From an uncultured Catenibacterium sp. (GTDB lineage: Bacteria > Bacillota_I > Bacilli_A > Erysipelotrichales > Coprobacillaceae): 13,710 nucleotides of DNA. The stretch is from NCBI RefSeq assembly GCF_900764565.1, contig NZ_CAAFOM010000081.1, positions 1 through 13,710 of the forward strand, given 5' to 3'. The notes under the pieces were generated by a model. The model made no database searches. It was not told where the DNA came from and was given only the letters and a program-made list of their open reading frames with translations. Position numbers and translations under genes: made by a program. Shown in pieces: positions 1-7,712 of this stretch. Position 1 is the first letter of the stretch. Every line of letters starts with the position of its first letter.

Positions 1-2964
1 TAAGTCTTCAATAGAATAAATATCATGATGTGGTGGTGGAGAGATTAATGATACACCTGGAGTACTGTGACGAGTCTTCGCAATCCAAGGATAAACCTTA
101 CCAGCAGGTAAGTGTCCACCTTCACCTGGTTTAGCACCCTGAGCCATCTTGATCTGGATTTCATTCGCAGAACATAAGTATTCACTTGTTACACCAAAAC
201 GACCACTGGCTACCTGTTTAATAGCTGAACATGCAGAATCACCATTAGGACGAGTCACAAAACGTTCTGCATCTTCTCCACCTTCACCTGAGTTACTCTT
301 ACCATGTAATCTATTCATTGCGATAGCCATTGTTTCATGGGCTTCTTTAGAAATAGAACCATAACTCATCGCACCTGTCTTAAAACGTTTCACAATGTTT
401 TCTACAGGTTCTACCTCTTCTAGAGGAATAGGTTTTCTCTTACTGAAGTCGAAGTCTAATAAACCACGTAGGTTAATACCTTCTTCTTCCTGAGTAATAG
501 TTTCAGAAAATTCTTTAAATAACTTATAATCACCTAAACGGCTTGCCTGCTGTAATAAGTGAATTGTTTTAGGATTATAAAGATGTTTTTCTTTATGACT
601 TCTTTCTTTATGGAATCCTCCAGAATCAAGTGTAGGATTCACATCATATCCAAGAGGATCAAAAGCCTGATTATGTAATGCATTTGTATCAGCTTCAATA
701 TCTTTTAAAGTAATACCTTCTACTCTACTTACTGTATGAGGGAAGTATGTATCAATTACTTCTTTAGAAATACCAATCGCTTCAAAGTTCTGAGAACCAC
801 GATAAGACTGTAAAGTAGAAATACCCATCTTAGATGCAATCTTAACAATACCAGAAAGTACTGCATGATTATAATCTTCTACTGCAGCATAGTAATCCTT
901 TTCTAATAAACCTTCTTCTACAGCCTGATGAATTGTATCCTGAACAAGATAGGCATTAATAGCACTTGCCCCATAACCAAGTAATGTTGCGAAATGATGT
1001 ACTTCTCTTGTTTCACCAGATTCAATAATTAAAGCCATCTTCATTCTCTTCTTAGTACGTACTAAATAAGAGTTCACACTCGCAACTGCAAGTAATGCTG
1101 GAATAGCACAATGGTTATCATCTACACCACGGTCTGAAAGAATAATAATGTTCGCACCACGATGATATGCTTTATCTACTTCAATAAAGAGGTGATCTAA
1201 AGCTTTCTTAAGTGATGTATTCTTATAATAAAGTGTAGAAATAGTTTCACTTTCAAAATCATCTGTATGGAGATGCTTTAACTTAAGAATATCTGTATTA
1301 GTAAGAATAGGGTTATGAATATGTAATAAACGACAGTTATCAGGTGAGTCATTTAAGATATTTCCTTCAGTACCAATATCTAATGAAGTAGATGTTACAA
1401 TCTCTTCACGAATAGAATCGATAGGAGGGTTAGTGACCTGTGCAAATAACTGTTTAAAGTAATTAAAGAGTGGCTGATGCATAGTACTCATTGCAGCAAG
1501 AGGTGCATCATTACCCATAGCGATAATTGGTTCACTGCCATTTGTTGCCATTGGGATAATATAATCCTTAATATCTTCATACTTATAACCAAAAGCAGTC
1601 TGTAAAGTTTCTAGCTTTTCATTACTGATGACTTCTACTCTTTCATTAGGAATCTTTAAATCCTTTAAGTATGTTAAATGTGAATCAAGCCATTCACCAT
1701 AAGGCTCCTTCTGTGCATAATAGCTCTTTAACTCTTCATCATTAATAAGAACACCCTTCTTAGTATCTACAAGAAGCATCTTACCAGGACGTAAACGATC
1801 CTTAACTACAATATCTTCTGTAGGGATTTCTAAAGAACCTACTTCAGAAGATAAGATAAGATAAGAGTCCTTAGTAATATAATAACGAGAAGGTCTTAAA
1901 CCATTTCTATCAAGTACAGCACCCATTAATTCACCATCAGAGAATAAAATAGAAGCTGGACCATCCCAAGGTTCCATCACTGTTGCATTATAGGCATAGA
2001 AATCCTTCTTCTTTTTAGACATAGAAGGATTGTTTTCCCATGGTTCTGGAATACACATCATAACAGCACGAGGAAGTTCCATACCACTCATAACTAAGAA
2101 TTCTAATGTGTTATCTAACATCGCAGAATCTGAACCATTAATATCAACAACAGGGAATACCTTTTCTGTATCTAATACATCACATTTCATGTTTTCTTCA
2201 CGAGAAAGCATGTTGTTCGCATTACCTCTAATTGTATTAATTTCACCATTGTGGACAATAAAGCGGTTTGGATGCGCTCTTTGCCATGATGGATTTGTAT
2301 TTGTAGAGAAACGAGAATGCACTAATGCGATCGCACTCTTATAATCATCATCCTGTAAGTCCTGGAAGAAGCTTCTTAGCTGTCCTACAAGGAACATACC
2401 TTTATATACAATAGTACGGCTAGATAATGAACATACATACGTATTTTCATTACTCTGTTCAAAAATTCTTCTTGCTTGATAAAGAAGACGATCAAAAGGA
2501 AGACCTGCTTCACAATCATCAGGTTTCTTTACAAATCCCTGCATAATATAAGGCATTGCTTCAATCGCTTTAGTACCCAATACCTCTTTATGTGTTTCTA
2601 CCTTTCTCCATCCAAGGAAAGTCATACCTTCCTTAGTAATAATCTTTTCAAACATAGTCATTGCCTGATGTCTTTCTAGTTCATTCATAGGGAAGAAGAA
2701 CTGACCAACACCATAATGACCTTCCTTAGGTAACTGGAAATCCTTAATACTCTTCTTAAAGAATGTATAAGGGACCTGAGTTAAAATACCAACACCGTCC
2801 CCTGTTTCACCCTTTGCATCTTTACCTGCTCTATGCTCTAACTGTTCTACAATCTTTAACGCATTTGATACTGTCATATGCGTTTTTACACCTTTGATAT
2901 TAACAACTGCACCAATACCACAGTTATCATGTTCAAAAGATGAATCATATAAACCTTTGTTCAT
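1..2964 (-). CDS. gltB: Glutamate synthase large subunit (partial, N-terminal 988 residues)
   Basis: This is the N-terminal two thirds of the large (alpha) subunit of glutamate synthase, the cytoplasmic enzyme that makes two glutamates from glutamine and 2-oxoglutarate. The frame is open from the ATG at 2964 to the window edge, and family members are about 1,500 residues, so roughly 500 are missing. Residues 12-17 (HDNCGI) hold the class II amidotransferase cysteine, Cys15; by family precedent the 14 residues before it are removed to expose the nucleophile. HSRFSTNT and HNGEINT of the glutaminase domain follow. The FMN-barrel domain is marked by TGAMSYGSIS (about 862-871), GEGGED (about 890-895) and SPPPHHDIYSIEDL, the last residues visible. 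The 3Fe-4S cysteines and the C-terminal beta-helix lie off the window. AGGAGGT at 2971-2977 sets the start. The gene is called gltA in Bacillus. Whether gltD follows cannot be seen. Confidence 0.97.
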   Translation of the reverse strand, partial: MNKGLYDSSFEHDNCGIGAVVNIKGVKTHMTVSNALKIVEQLEHRAGKDAKGETGDGVGILTQVPYTFFKKSIKDFQLPKEGHYGVGQFFFPMNELERHQAMTMFEKIITKEGMTFLGWRKVETHKEVLGTKAIEAMPYIMQGFVKKPDDCEAGLPFDRLLYQARRIFEQSNENTYVCSLSSRTIVYKGMFLVGQLRSFFQDLQDDDYKSAIALVHSRFSTNTNPSWQRAHPNRFIVHNGEINTIRGNANNMLSREENMKCDVLDTEKVFPVVDINGSDSAMLDNTLEFLVMSGMELPRAVMMCIPEPWENNPSMSKKKKDFYAYNATVMEPWDGPASILFSDGELMGAVLDRNGLRPSRYYITKDSYLILSSEVGSLEIPTEDIVVKDRLRPGKMLLVDTKKGVLINDEELKSYYAQKEPYGEWLDSHLTYLKDLKIPNERVEVISNEKLETLQTAFGYKYEDIKDYIIPMATNGSEPIIAMGNDAPLAAMSTMHQPLFNYFKQLFAQVTNPPIDSIREEIVTSTSLDIGTEGNILNDSPDNCRLLHIHNPILTNTDILKLKHLHTDDFESETISTLYYKNTSLKKALDHLFIEVDKAYHRGANIIILSDRGVDDNHCAIPALLAVASVNSYLVRTKKRMKMALIIESGETREVHHFATLLGYGASAINAYLVQDTIHQAVEEGLLEKDYYAAVEDYNHAVLSGIVKIASKMGISTLQSYRGSQNFEAIGISKEVIDTYFPHTVSRVEGITLKDIEADTNALHNQAFDPLGYDVNPTLDSGGFHKERSHKEKHLYNPKTIHLLQQASRLGDYKLFKEFSETITQEEEGINLRGLLDFDFSKRKPIPLEEVEPVENIVKRFKTGAMSYGSISKEAHETMAIAMNRLHGKSNSGEGGEDAERFVTRPNGDSACSAIKQVASGRFGVTSEYLCSANEIQIKMAQGAKPGEGGHLPAGKVYPWIAKTRHSTPGVSLISPPPHHDIYSIEDL

Positions 2965-2991
2965 GCACACACCTCCTATATAAGTGAACCT

Positions 2992-3020
2992 ATAGTACAA
3001 AATATTTTTATCATTGTAAA
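2992..3020 (-). promoter_or_regulatory. sigma-A promoter of gltB
   Basis: On the minus strand TTTACA (3015-3020) and TACTAT (2992-2997) are separated by exactly 17 bp, giving a start near 2985 and a leader of about 20 nt that carries AGGAGGT. Only this promoter is evident in the 2965-3111 gap. I found no convincing TGTNA-N7-TNACA (TnrA/GlnR) box there. The AT-rich dyad just upstream (around 3028-3047) is imperfect and unassigned. Confidence 0.75.
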
Positions 3021-3111
3021 GAAAAATTGTTATAAAAGTGATAAAACTTTCATTATTTTGTGAATAAACGAAAATATATACCATATAACTTCTTTTAATC
3101 TAAATATAATA

Positions 3112-3137
3112 TAAAAAAGAAAGCCTTTACGGCTTTC
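3112..3137 (-). terminator. Rho-independent terminator of the M48 peptidase gene
   Basis: On the minus strand GAAAGCC (3131-3137), loop GTAAA and GGCTTTC (3119-3125) form a 7-bp stem followed by six T. The stop codon TGA (3138-3136) provides the first bases of the stem, so termination begins inside the coding end. Confidence 0.85.
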
Positions 3138-4410
3138 AAATTCTCATTTTTTCTTGTATATGCTTAATACGATGATACATACCTGGATGATCATAAGAGG
3201 TATATTCGATAAAGTCGGCAGGATAAACATCTATCAGTTCATCGCTGGAAATACGCTTAAATGTCGTAATCAATTCTTCTCCATAACCATTATGTACTGC
3301 CTGATCATCTGCTTCATATTCTTCTCTTCTTGATACATAATTCATGTAAAGAGAACCCATATACATAATAGGAGAGATGAATATACCTAAACATGTAAAG
3401 ATTACATCATAGTTCATATGCATCAGTCCAAAACCTTCTAATACTCTTTGAGATAAGACAATACATAACTCTCCATGAGGAATCAAATATACAACAACTA
3501 TAAATAGAATACATAACACAATATACTTCATATAGTTGAAGATATTCTTCTTATGTTTCAAATGTCCTATTTCATGAGACAGCACTGCAAGGAGTTCTCC
3601 TTCAGAATTCTCATCAAGGAAGTTATCCGCAATCCCAAACTCTCTATACCACAACATCTTTAATAAGAAGGCATTCTTACCAGTGGACTTCTTAGATTCA
3701 TTGTATACTTTAATATGTTTTACCTTTTTAGGACAATCTTTCATTAGTCCCTCTATTTTATGTCTTAATTCATTGTCTTCTAATTCAGTAAATGTATATT
3801 GGACTCTTAGATAGAAATAACTAATCCCTAAGACAATTAAATAAAGAATAAAACCAACACCTACTAGTCCTAAACATAACATAAGAGATTGTGTATAAGT
3901 AATAGAGAAGTGATTTGTCCATCCTTCAATATGTTCTAGAATATAAAGACATGGTATATAAAGGATGAAAGAAAGAACAAGGTCCAGTACTGTTTCTACA
4001 ACTTCATCTTTTATAAATACTTTTATTGTCTTCTTATTCTTGCCATACTTCTCTTCTATCTTAAACGAGGCATAATAATCAAAGAACACACTCACCACTC
4101 TATTAATCAAAGAGATAGTAAGCACTGTCATAAAGAAACGTGTATACACATTTAAAGGAAGTGTATCAATATAAGATAAGAAAGAGGAAAACAAATAGAA
4201 TATATACACTAATACTGTGAATAACCTATTACATAACTTCATATGATTATAATCCTTCTCATAACTTAAGAAAGATTCATAACGCTTCTCATCATATATA
4301 TCACTGACTTCAATAGGTAATGGTTTCTTTCTCTGTCTATTCTTTATACCATCTAATACAAATCGATACCCTGTCTGTATCATAATAATGATAAAAATCA
4401 ACCATTTCAT
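3136..4410 (-). CDS. M48-family (Ste24/CAAX prenyl protease-like) membrane zinc metallopeptidase
   Basis: A 424-residue integral membrane metallopeptidase resembling STE24 endopeptidases. Hydrophobic segments lie at about 1-12, 62-80, 92-110, 140-158, 175-200, 293-311 and 335-358. The zinc site is HEIGH (279-283; two His ligands and the catalytic Glu280) plus EYEAD (364-368), where Glu364 is the expected third ligand. STGKNAF (242-248) and DHP with Arg414 (407-414) match conserved Ste24 positions. Bacterial homologues are thought to act in membrane protein turnover; prenyl-protein processing is not expected here. The substrate is unknown. AAGGAGG at 4419-4425 supports the ATG at 4410. The gene is monocistronic, with its own terminator. 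Confidence 0.9.
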   Translation of the reverse strand: MKWLIFIIIMIQTGYRFVLDGIKNRQRKKPLPIEVSDIYDEKRYESFLSYEKDYNHMKLCNRLFTVLVYIFYLFSSFLSYIDTLPLNVYTRFFMTVLTISLINRVVSVFFDYYASFKIEEKYGKNKKTIKVFIKDEVVETVLDLVLSFILYIPCLYILEHIEGWTNHFSITYTQSLMLCLGLVGVGFILYLIVLGISYFYLRVQYTFTELEDNELRHKIEGLMKDCPKKVKHIKVYNESKKSTGKNAFLLKMLWYREFGIADNFLDENSEGELLAVLSHEIGHLKHKKNIFNYMKYIVLCILFIVVVYLIPHGELCIVLSQRVLEGFGLMHMNYDVIFTCLGIFISPIMYMGSLYMNYVSRREEYEADDQAVHNGYGEELITTFKRISSDELIDVYPADFIEYTSYDHPGMYHRIKHIQEKMRI

Positions 4411-4473
4411 ATTAAAAACCTCCTTATTTCATTATCAAAATTAAAAAATATATAAAAATCATTGGTATTAATA

Positions 4474-4502
4474 TTGAAATGCAAGCGCATACGTACTATA
4501 AT
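4474..4502 (+). promoter_or_regulatory. Consensus sigma-A promoter reading into a non-coding interval
   Basis: TTGAAA (4474-4479), a 17-bp spacer and a perfect TATAAT (4497-4502) lie on the plus strand. The predicted start is near 4508-4510. No protein gene lies between it and the terminator at 4666-4691. An overlapping minus-strand promoter for the M48 gene (ATGCAA 4519-4524 and ATAATA 4498-4503, read in reverse) is possible but has a poor 15-bp spacer. Confidence 0.7.
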
Positions 4503-4507
4503 ACCCA

Positions 4508-4691
4508 TAGAATCTAGAATGCAAATAAAAATGACTGCTTGAAATGCAGAAGGACAAATATTATAAAACCATTTCTCAATTAATGCCTATCAACTTATTG
4601 TCATTCCTAAATACTGCGAATATATAATCCGGATTGTTCCTCACTGCATATTGCCTCTAGATAAGAAAAAGAACCCTGCGAGGTTCTTTTT
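4508..4691 (+). ncRNA. Candidate structured small RNA of about 180 nt (6S-like architecture possible)
   Basis: The interval has its own consensus promoter and a strong terminator, and lacks a credible reading frame. Its ends pair: ATCTAGA (4512-4518) with TCTAGAT (4656-4662), 7 bp, continued by GCAAATA (4521-4527) with TATTGC (4649-4654), or alternatively ATGCA (4519-4523) with TGCAT (4645-4649). After a large internal bubble an inner helix forms: GGACAA (4552-4557) with TTGTTCC (4634-4640, one bulged T) and ATTATA (4560-4565) with TATAAT (4623-4628). A small hairpin CTGC/GCAG (4535-4538, 4546-4549) sits in the 5' side of the bubble. A closing stem, a central bubble and an upper helix over about 180 nt recall 6S RNA, the RNA-polymerase-binding regulator. 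This rests on shape and length only; I cannot identify diagnostic 6S bases, so another RNA family is equally open. Confidence 0.5.
4666..4691. terminator. Bidirectional terminator between the small RNA and the GntR gene
   Basis: AAAAAGAACC (4666-4675), loop CTGCGA and GGTTCTTTTT (4682-4691) form a 10-bp stem with T-runs reading out in both directions. It can end the plus-strand small RNA and the minus-strand gntR transcript, whose stop codon is only 3 bp away. Confidence 0.85.
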
Positions 4692-4694
4692 TTC

Positions 4695-5390
4695 TTAATC
4701 TACATTCGATGCATAGAAATGAGTTGTCTTATAGTTATACACAATACGAGACACATTAAATAACTGTCCATTAGAAAGATGTACATAGTCTTCTACTTCT
4801 AATGCAGGACTACTTTCTTCTAATCCTAGAATAGCTGCTTCTTGTGCACTTAACTTTTTAACATGGAAATACTTATCCGCAAAACCAATACTTAACTTTA
4901 AATCATTCTTAATATAAGTATAGATTGACTGACTCGCAATACGACGGTCCAATGAAGGAACAAGATCTTTATTGTAGTATGTATACTCAATAGCCATTGG
5001 TACACCATCCATCTTTCTAACTCTTTCAATATAATAGATAGGTGTAGTGAGTTCACATTGCATACGTTTCGCAAGTTCTTCTCCAGCCATCATGATATGG
5101 AATCCCTTCACTTCAGTAGTAATATTATGACGTGGGGCATTTTCTGTAATACCACGAGATCCATTCATCCATAAAGAATCATCATCTCTTGTATGACGTA
5201 CAAAAACACCACTTCCCTGAATAGAGAATAAAGTACCTTGTTTCTTTAATGTACGAATCGCATTTCTAATTGTATTTCTACTTACCTGATACTGTTCAAT
5301 TAACTGATCTTCTGTTGGTAGTTTATCAGTATATTCATTTGTTTCTATTTTGTGGATAATATCTTCCACTACTTCTTGATATTTTGACAT
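4695..5390 (-). CDS. GntR-family (HutC subfamily) transcriptional regulator with UTRA domain
   Basis: A 231-residue two-domain regulator. Residues 1-65 form the winged helix: LPTEDQLIEQYQVSRNTIRN (24-43) holds the HTH, and QGSGVFV (58-64) is the typical wing. Residues about 85-225 match a UTRA effector domain (IYYIERVRKMDGVPMAIE and the following strands), which in this subfamily usually binds small sugars, sugar phosphates or amino-acid derivatives. Three in-frame ATGs exist (5411, 5399, 5390). I chose 5390 because GGTGAT lies 7 nt upstream, whereas it would abut 5399. The gene is divergent from the HAD/flavoprotein/dehydrogenase operon, with an operator-like dyad between them, so it probably controls that operon and itself. 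The effector is unknown. Confidence 0.88.
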   Translation of the reverse strand: MSKYQEVVEDIIHKIETNEYTDKLPTEDQLIEQYQVSRNTIRNAIRTLKKQGTLFSIQGSGVFVRHTRDDDSLWMNGSRGITENAPRHNITTEVKGFHIMMAGEELAKRMQCELTTPIYYIERVRKMDGVPMAIEYTYYNKDLVPSLDRRIASQSIYTYIKNDLKLSIGFADKYFHVKKLSAQEAAILGLEESSPALEVEDYVHLSNGQLFNVSRIVYNYKTTHFYASNVD

Positions 5391-5427
5391 ATTTTTCATC
5401 ACCGCCCACATATTAACATAACCTAAC

Positions 5428-5459
5428 TTTTTGGTCTAGTACGAAAATAGTGATATAAT
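5428..5459 (+). promoter_or_regulatory. Promoter of the HAD operon with an overlapping GntR operator-like dyad
   Basis: TTGGTC (5431-5436), a 17-bp spacer and a perfect TATAAT (5454-5459) form the plus-strand promoter. A 20-bp imperfect dyad centred on CTAG (5428-5447; arms TTTTTGGT and TACGAAAA) covers the -35. Its core resembles the TGGTCTAGACCA-type sites bound by HutC-subfamily regulators such as DasR and NagR. The neighbouring GntR protein bound here would block this promoter and probably its own. Confidence 0.6.
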
Positions 5460-5478
5460 GCATTTTGAGGTGAAAAGT

Positions 5479-6297
5479 ATGAAAATTACACAAATTAAGA
5501 TGATTATTTGTGATATGGACGGTACTTTGTTGGATAATCAGAAGAAACTAGCTCCACATTTTAATCAAATATATAAGGAATTATATGATAGAAATATCAT
5601 TTTTGCGATTTCATCTGGGAGACAGATGGGAGAAGTGAAGAAATACTTTGAAGGTAATAAGACTATATATTTGATGGCTGAAAATGGAGGCTATATACAA
5701 CGTAACGGAGAGACATTACTGGCAGATTATATGAACAAGGAAGATGTGTATAAGCTGGTTAATTATGTGAATACACTTAATGGTATGGCTCCGATGTTAA
5801 GTGGTAAGAAAGCTATGTATGCATTTAATAAAGACAAAGAACTTATAAGTCAGCATACAAGTCACTTTAGTATTACTTATGTAGATACACTAGAAGATAT
5901 AGAGGATGATATATTTAAGATTACAGTTTGTGATCCTAAGGATCCAGTGAAGAACTGTTTGGAAGGTCCTTTGTCTAGTATCAAAGACTTTGAAGTGAAA
6001 CCATCAGGAGATTGCTGGATTGATATTAATAAGAAAGGACAGTCTAAAGCAGATAGTGTCATCTTCTTACAAAAGAAATTAGGTATATCAGAAGAAGAAA
6101 CAATGGCTTTTGGAGATTCTGATAATGATCTGCCGATGTTTAATCATGCTTATTATAGTTATGCAATGAAAAATGCAGATCACTTTATTCAAAGTAAAGC
6201 ACGTTTTGTGACTGAAGAAGATAACAATCATGATGGTGTGATGAAGACAATACAGAAGATGATGGAGGGTGAAGATGGATTACTTATACAGATTTAA
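5479..6297 (+). CDS. Cof-type HAD-IIB family phosphatase
   Basis: A 272-residue cytoplasmic haloacid-dehalogenase-fold hydrolase that should dephosphorylate a small phosphorylated metabolite, possibly a sugar phosphate or cofactor intermediate. Motif I is CDMDGT (11-16), with Asp12 as nucleophile and Asp14 as acid/base. Motif II is SSGR (45-48). Motif III Lys190 lies in GQSK, and motif IV is GDSDND (212-217). The C2-type cap between about 80 and 185 places it in the Cof/IIB class, which is broad in substrate. An in-frame ATG at 5458 overlaps the -10 and cannot be used. The ATG at 5479 has GAGGTG at 5467-5472, so the leader is only about 12 nt. Its 3' end overlaps the next gene by 23 bp, implying translational coupling. 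Confidence 0.9.
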   Translation: MKITQIKMIICDMDGTLLDNQKKLAPHFNQIYKELYDRNIIFAISSGRQMGEVKKYFEGNKTIYLMAENGGYIQRNGETLLADYMNKEDVYKLVNYVNTLNGMAPMLSGKKAMYAFNKDKELISQHTSHFSITYVDTLEDIEDDIFKITVCDPKDPVKNCLEGPLSSIKDFEVKPSGDCWIDINKKGQSKADSVIFLQKKLGISEEETMAFGDSDNDLPMFNHAYYSYAMKNADHFIQSKARFVTEEDNNHDGVMKTIQKMMEGEDGLLIQI

Positions 6298-6838
6298 AGA
6301 TGGTCTGACTATTGTGAAGGATGATATGTCTTTAAATGATCATTGTATGCATTATAGTGATGACTGGGAATCACTACTTCCTTTTAAAGTACCAGGGAAG
6401 ATGAGAAAAACAAAACAGTTATTAAACTATAATGAATCAATGAATATACTTCATAAGATTTCGTATGGTGTACTCTCCTTCTTTGATGAAGTGCCATATA
6501 GTATTCCTTTAGATCATATTTATATGAATGGAAAACTCTATTTCCATACAGCTAAAATAGGCTATAAGATCAAAGGGGTAGGAAAACAGGCCAGCTATAC
6601 TGTGGTAGAGGATTGTGGTATTAATGAAGAGAAGACAACACACAATCATCGTTCAGTATATATATTAGGTATACTCAATGAAGTAGAAAATAAAGAAATA
6701 AAGAAAGAAGTATTAGAAACACTCATTCATACACTTTGTCCTACACAGAAGGTAGATATTACAGAACAAATGGTAGATAATGTGAATATCTTAGAAATAG
6801 ATATTCAGTATATGATAGGAAAGGAACATATAAGATGA
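6275..6838 (+). CDS. Pyridoxamine 5'-phosphate oxidase-related flavin protein (NimA-like)
   Basis: A 187-residue split-barrel FMN-binding protein. The part from MRKTKQLL (43-50) onward resembles the NimA/Pyridox_ox_2 family: YGVLSFFDEVPYSIPLDHIY (64-83), then GKLYFHTAKIGYKI (86-99), where His91 and the GxK element belong to the flavin-binding region. About 40 residues precede the usual family start, so it carries an N-terminal extension of unknown role. Family members include nitroimidazole reductases, but most are uncharacterised flavin reductases, so drug resistance should not be assumed. The start is the ATG at 6275 behind GGAGGG (6264-6269); a GTG at 6269 lies inside that site. It overlaps the HAD gene upstream and the dehydrogenase downstream (ATGA), so the three are co-translated. 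Confidence 0.8.
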   Translation: MDYLYRFKDGLTIVKDDMSLNDHCMHYSDDWESLLPFKVPGKMRKTKQLLNYNESMNILHKISYGVLSFFDEVPYSIPLDHIYMNGKLYFHTAKIGYKIKGVGKQASYTVVEDCGINEEKTTHNHRSVYILGILNEVENKEIKKEVLETLIHTLCPTQKVDITEQMVDNVNILEIDIQYMIGKEHIR

Positions 6839-7701
6839 AGAAGATTGGATTTATTGGTTTAGGAATCATGGGGTTACCTATGGCAGGTCATTTAATGGAT
6901 GCAGGATATGAAATGCATATTTATGCAAGACATCCAGAAAAGGTGACTTCTTTAGTAGAAAAGGGGGCTACACTTCATTCTACAATTCATGATTGTGTGA
7001 AAGATGTAGACGCAGTGATGACTATTGTAGGTTTTCCACAGGATGTAGAAGAAGTGTATTTTAATGACAACAATATTCTTGATTCAGTGAAGGAAGGTAC
7101 ATATCTTATTGATATGACAACAACATCACCTACACTTGATCAAAGAATATATGAAGAAGGTAAGAAGAGAAATCTACATGTATTAGATGCACCAGTGACT
7201 GGTGGAGATACAGGCGCAAAGAACGCAACTCTTTCTATTCTTGTAGGAGGAGATAAAGAGGATTATGAAGCATGTCTTCCTTTATTTGAAGCAATGGGTA
7301 CTAATATTAATTATCAGGGTCCTAGTGGTTCAGGACAGCATGCCAAGATGGCCAATCAGATCATGATTGCAGGGGCATTATCTGGTGTATGTGAAGCACT
7401 CACATATGCGTCTAGTAAAGGTTTAGACTTGGATGTTTTATTAAAGTCTGTTTCTACTGGTGCGGCAGGTTCTCATCAGTTAGATGCATTTGGTCCTAAG
7501 ATCTTAAAAGATGATTATCAGCCAGGATTCTTTATGAAACACTTTATTAAAGATATGAAGCTGGCAGATGAAGAAGCCAAAGAATCAGATATTACACTTA
7601 ATGTATTAGAAACAGTATTAAGAAACTATCAGGAATTAGAAAAAGAAGGCTATGGTGACTTAGGTACACAAGCTTTAATGAAGTATTATAAAAAGCCCTA
7701 A
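6835..7701 (+). CDS. Beta-hydroxyacid dehydrogenase (3-hydroxyisobutyrate dehydrogenase / tartronate semialdehyde reductase family)
   Basis: A 288-residue NAD(P)-dependent dehydrogenase that interconverts a beta-hydroxyacid and its semialdehyde. Residues 1-15 hold the Rossmann motif GLGIMG (8-13). DAPVTGG (118-124) is the substrate-binding signature. GQHAKMANQ (167-175) provides the catalytic Lys171 and Asn175, and KD at 239-240 is a second conserved site. Length and motif order are those of GarR/GlxR and MmsB, but subfamily motifs do not settle the substrate. It is the last gene of the three-gene operon and starts within the preceding stop codon (ATGA). Its TAA (7699-7701) lies in the loop of a hairpin whose T-run serves only the opposite strand, and it overlaps the convergent alaX stop. 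Confidence 0.9.
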   Translation: MKKIGFIGLGIMGLPMAGHLMDAGYEMHIYARHPEKVTSLVEKGATLHSTIHDCVKDVDAVMTIVGFPQDVEEVYFNDNNILDSVKEGTYLIDMTTTSPTLDQRIYEEGKKRNLHVLDAPVTGGDTGAKNATLSILVGGDKEDYEACLPLFEAMGTNINYQGPSGSGQHAKMANQIMIAGALSGVCEALTYASSKGLDLDVLLKSVSTGAAGSHQLDAFGPKILKDDYQPGFFMKHFIKDMKLADEEAKESDITLNVLETVLRNYQELEKEGYGDLGTQALMKYYKKP

Positions 7702-7712
7702 GAGAGGGCTTT
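7690..7712 (-). terminator. Terminator of alaX embedded in overlapping stop codons
   Basis: On the minus strand AAAGCCC (7706-7712), a 7-nt loop and GGGCTTT (7692-7698) are followed by TTTTTATA. The alaX stop TAG (7700-7698) and the dehydrogenase stop TAA (7699-7701) both sit in or at the loop. On the plus strand the hairpin is followed by AAGTAACT, so it is a poor terminator for the plus-strand operon. Confidence 0.8.

Noticed and set aside
149..364. Plus-strand open frames inside the first 3 kb (also 2030-2344 and 2476-2679)
   Set aside because: They lie antisense to gltB, which is continuous with family motifs across the whole stretch. Their translations have no recognisable features or ribosome binding sites.
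4519..4542. Seven-codon ORF within the small-RNA interval (ATG CAA ... TGA)
   Set aside because: There is no Shine-Dalgarno sequence before it, and the bases take part in the predicted closing stem, so a leader peptide is unlikely.
6275..6838. Calling the flavoprotein a nitroimidazole-resistance gene (nim)
   Set aside because: The similarity is at family level only and the protein has an extra N-terminal segment. Most members of this family have no known resistance role.
7690..7712. Hairpin as terminator for the plus-strand dehydrogenase operon
   Set aside because: On the plus strand the stem is followed by AAGTAACT rather than a T-run. It is credible only for the minus strand.
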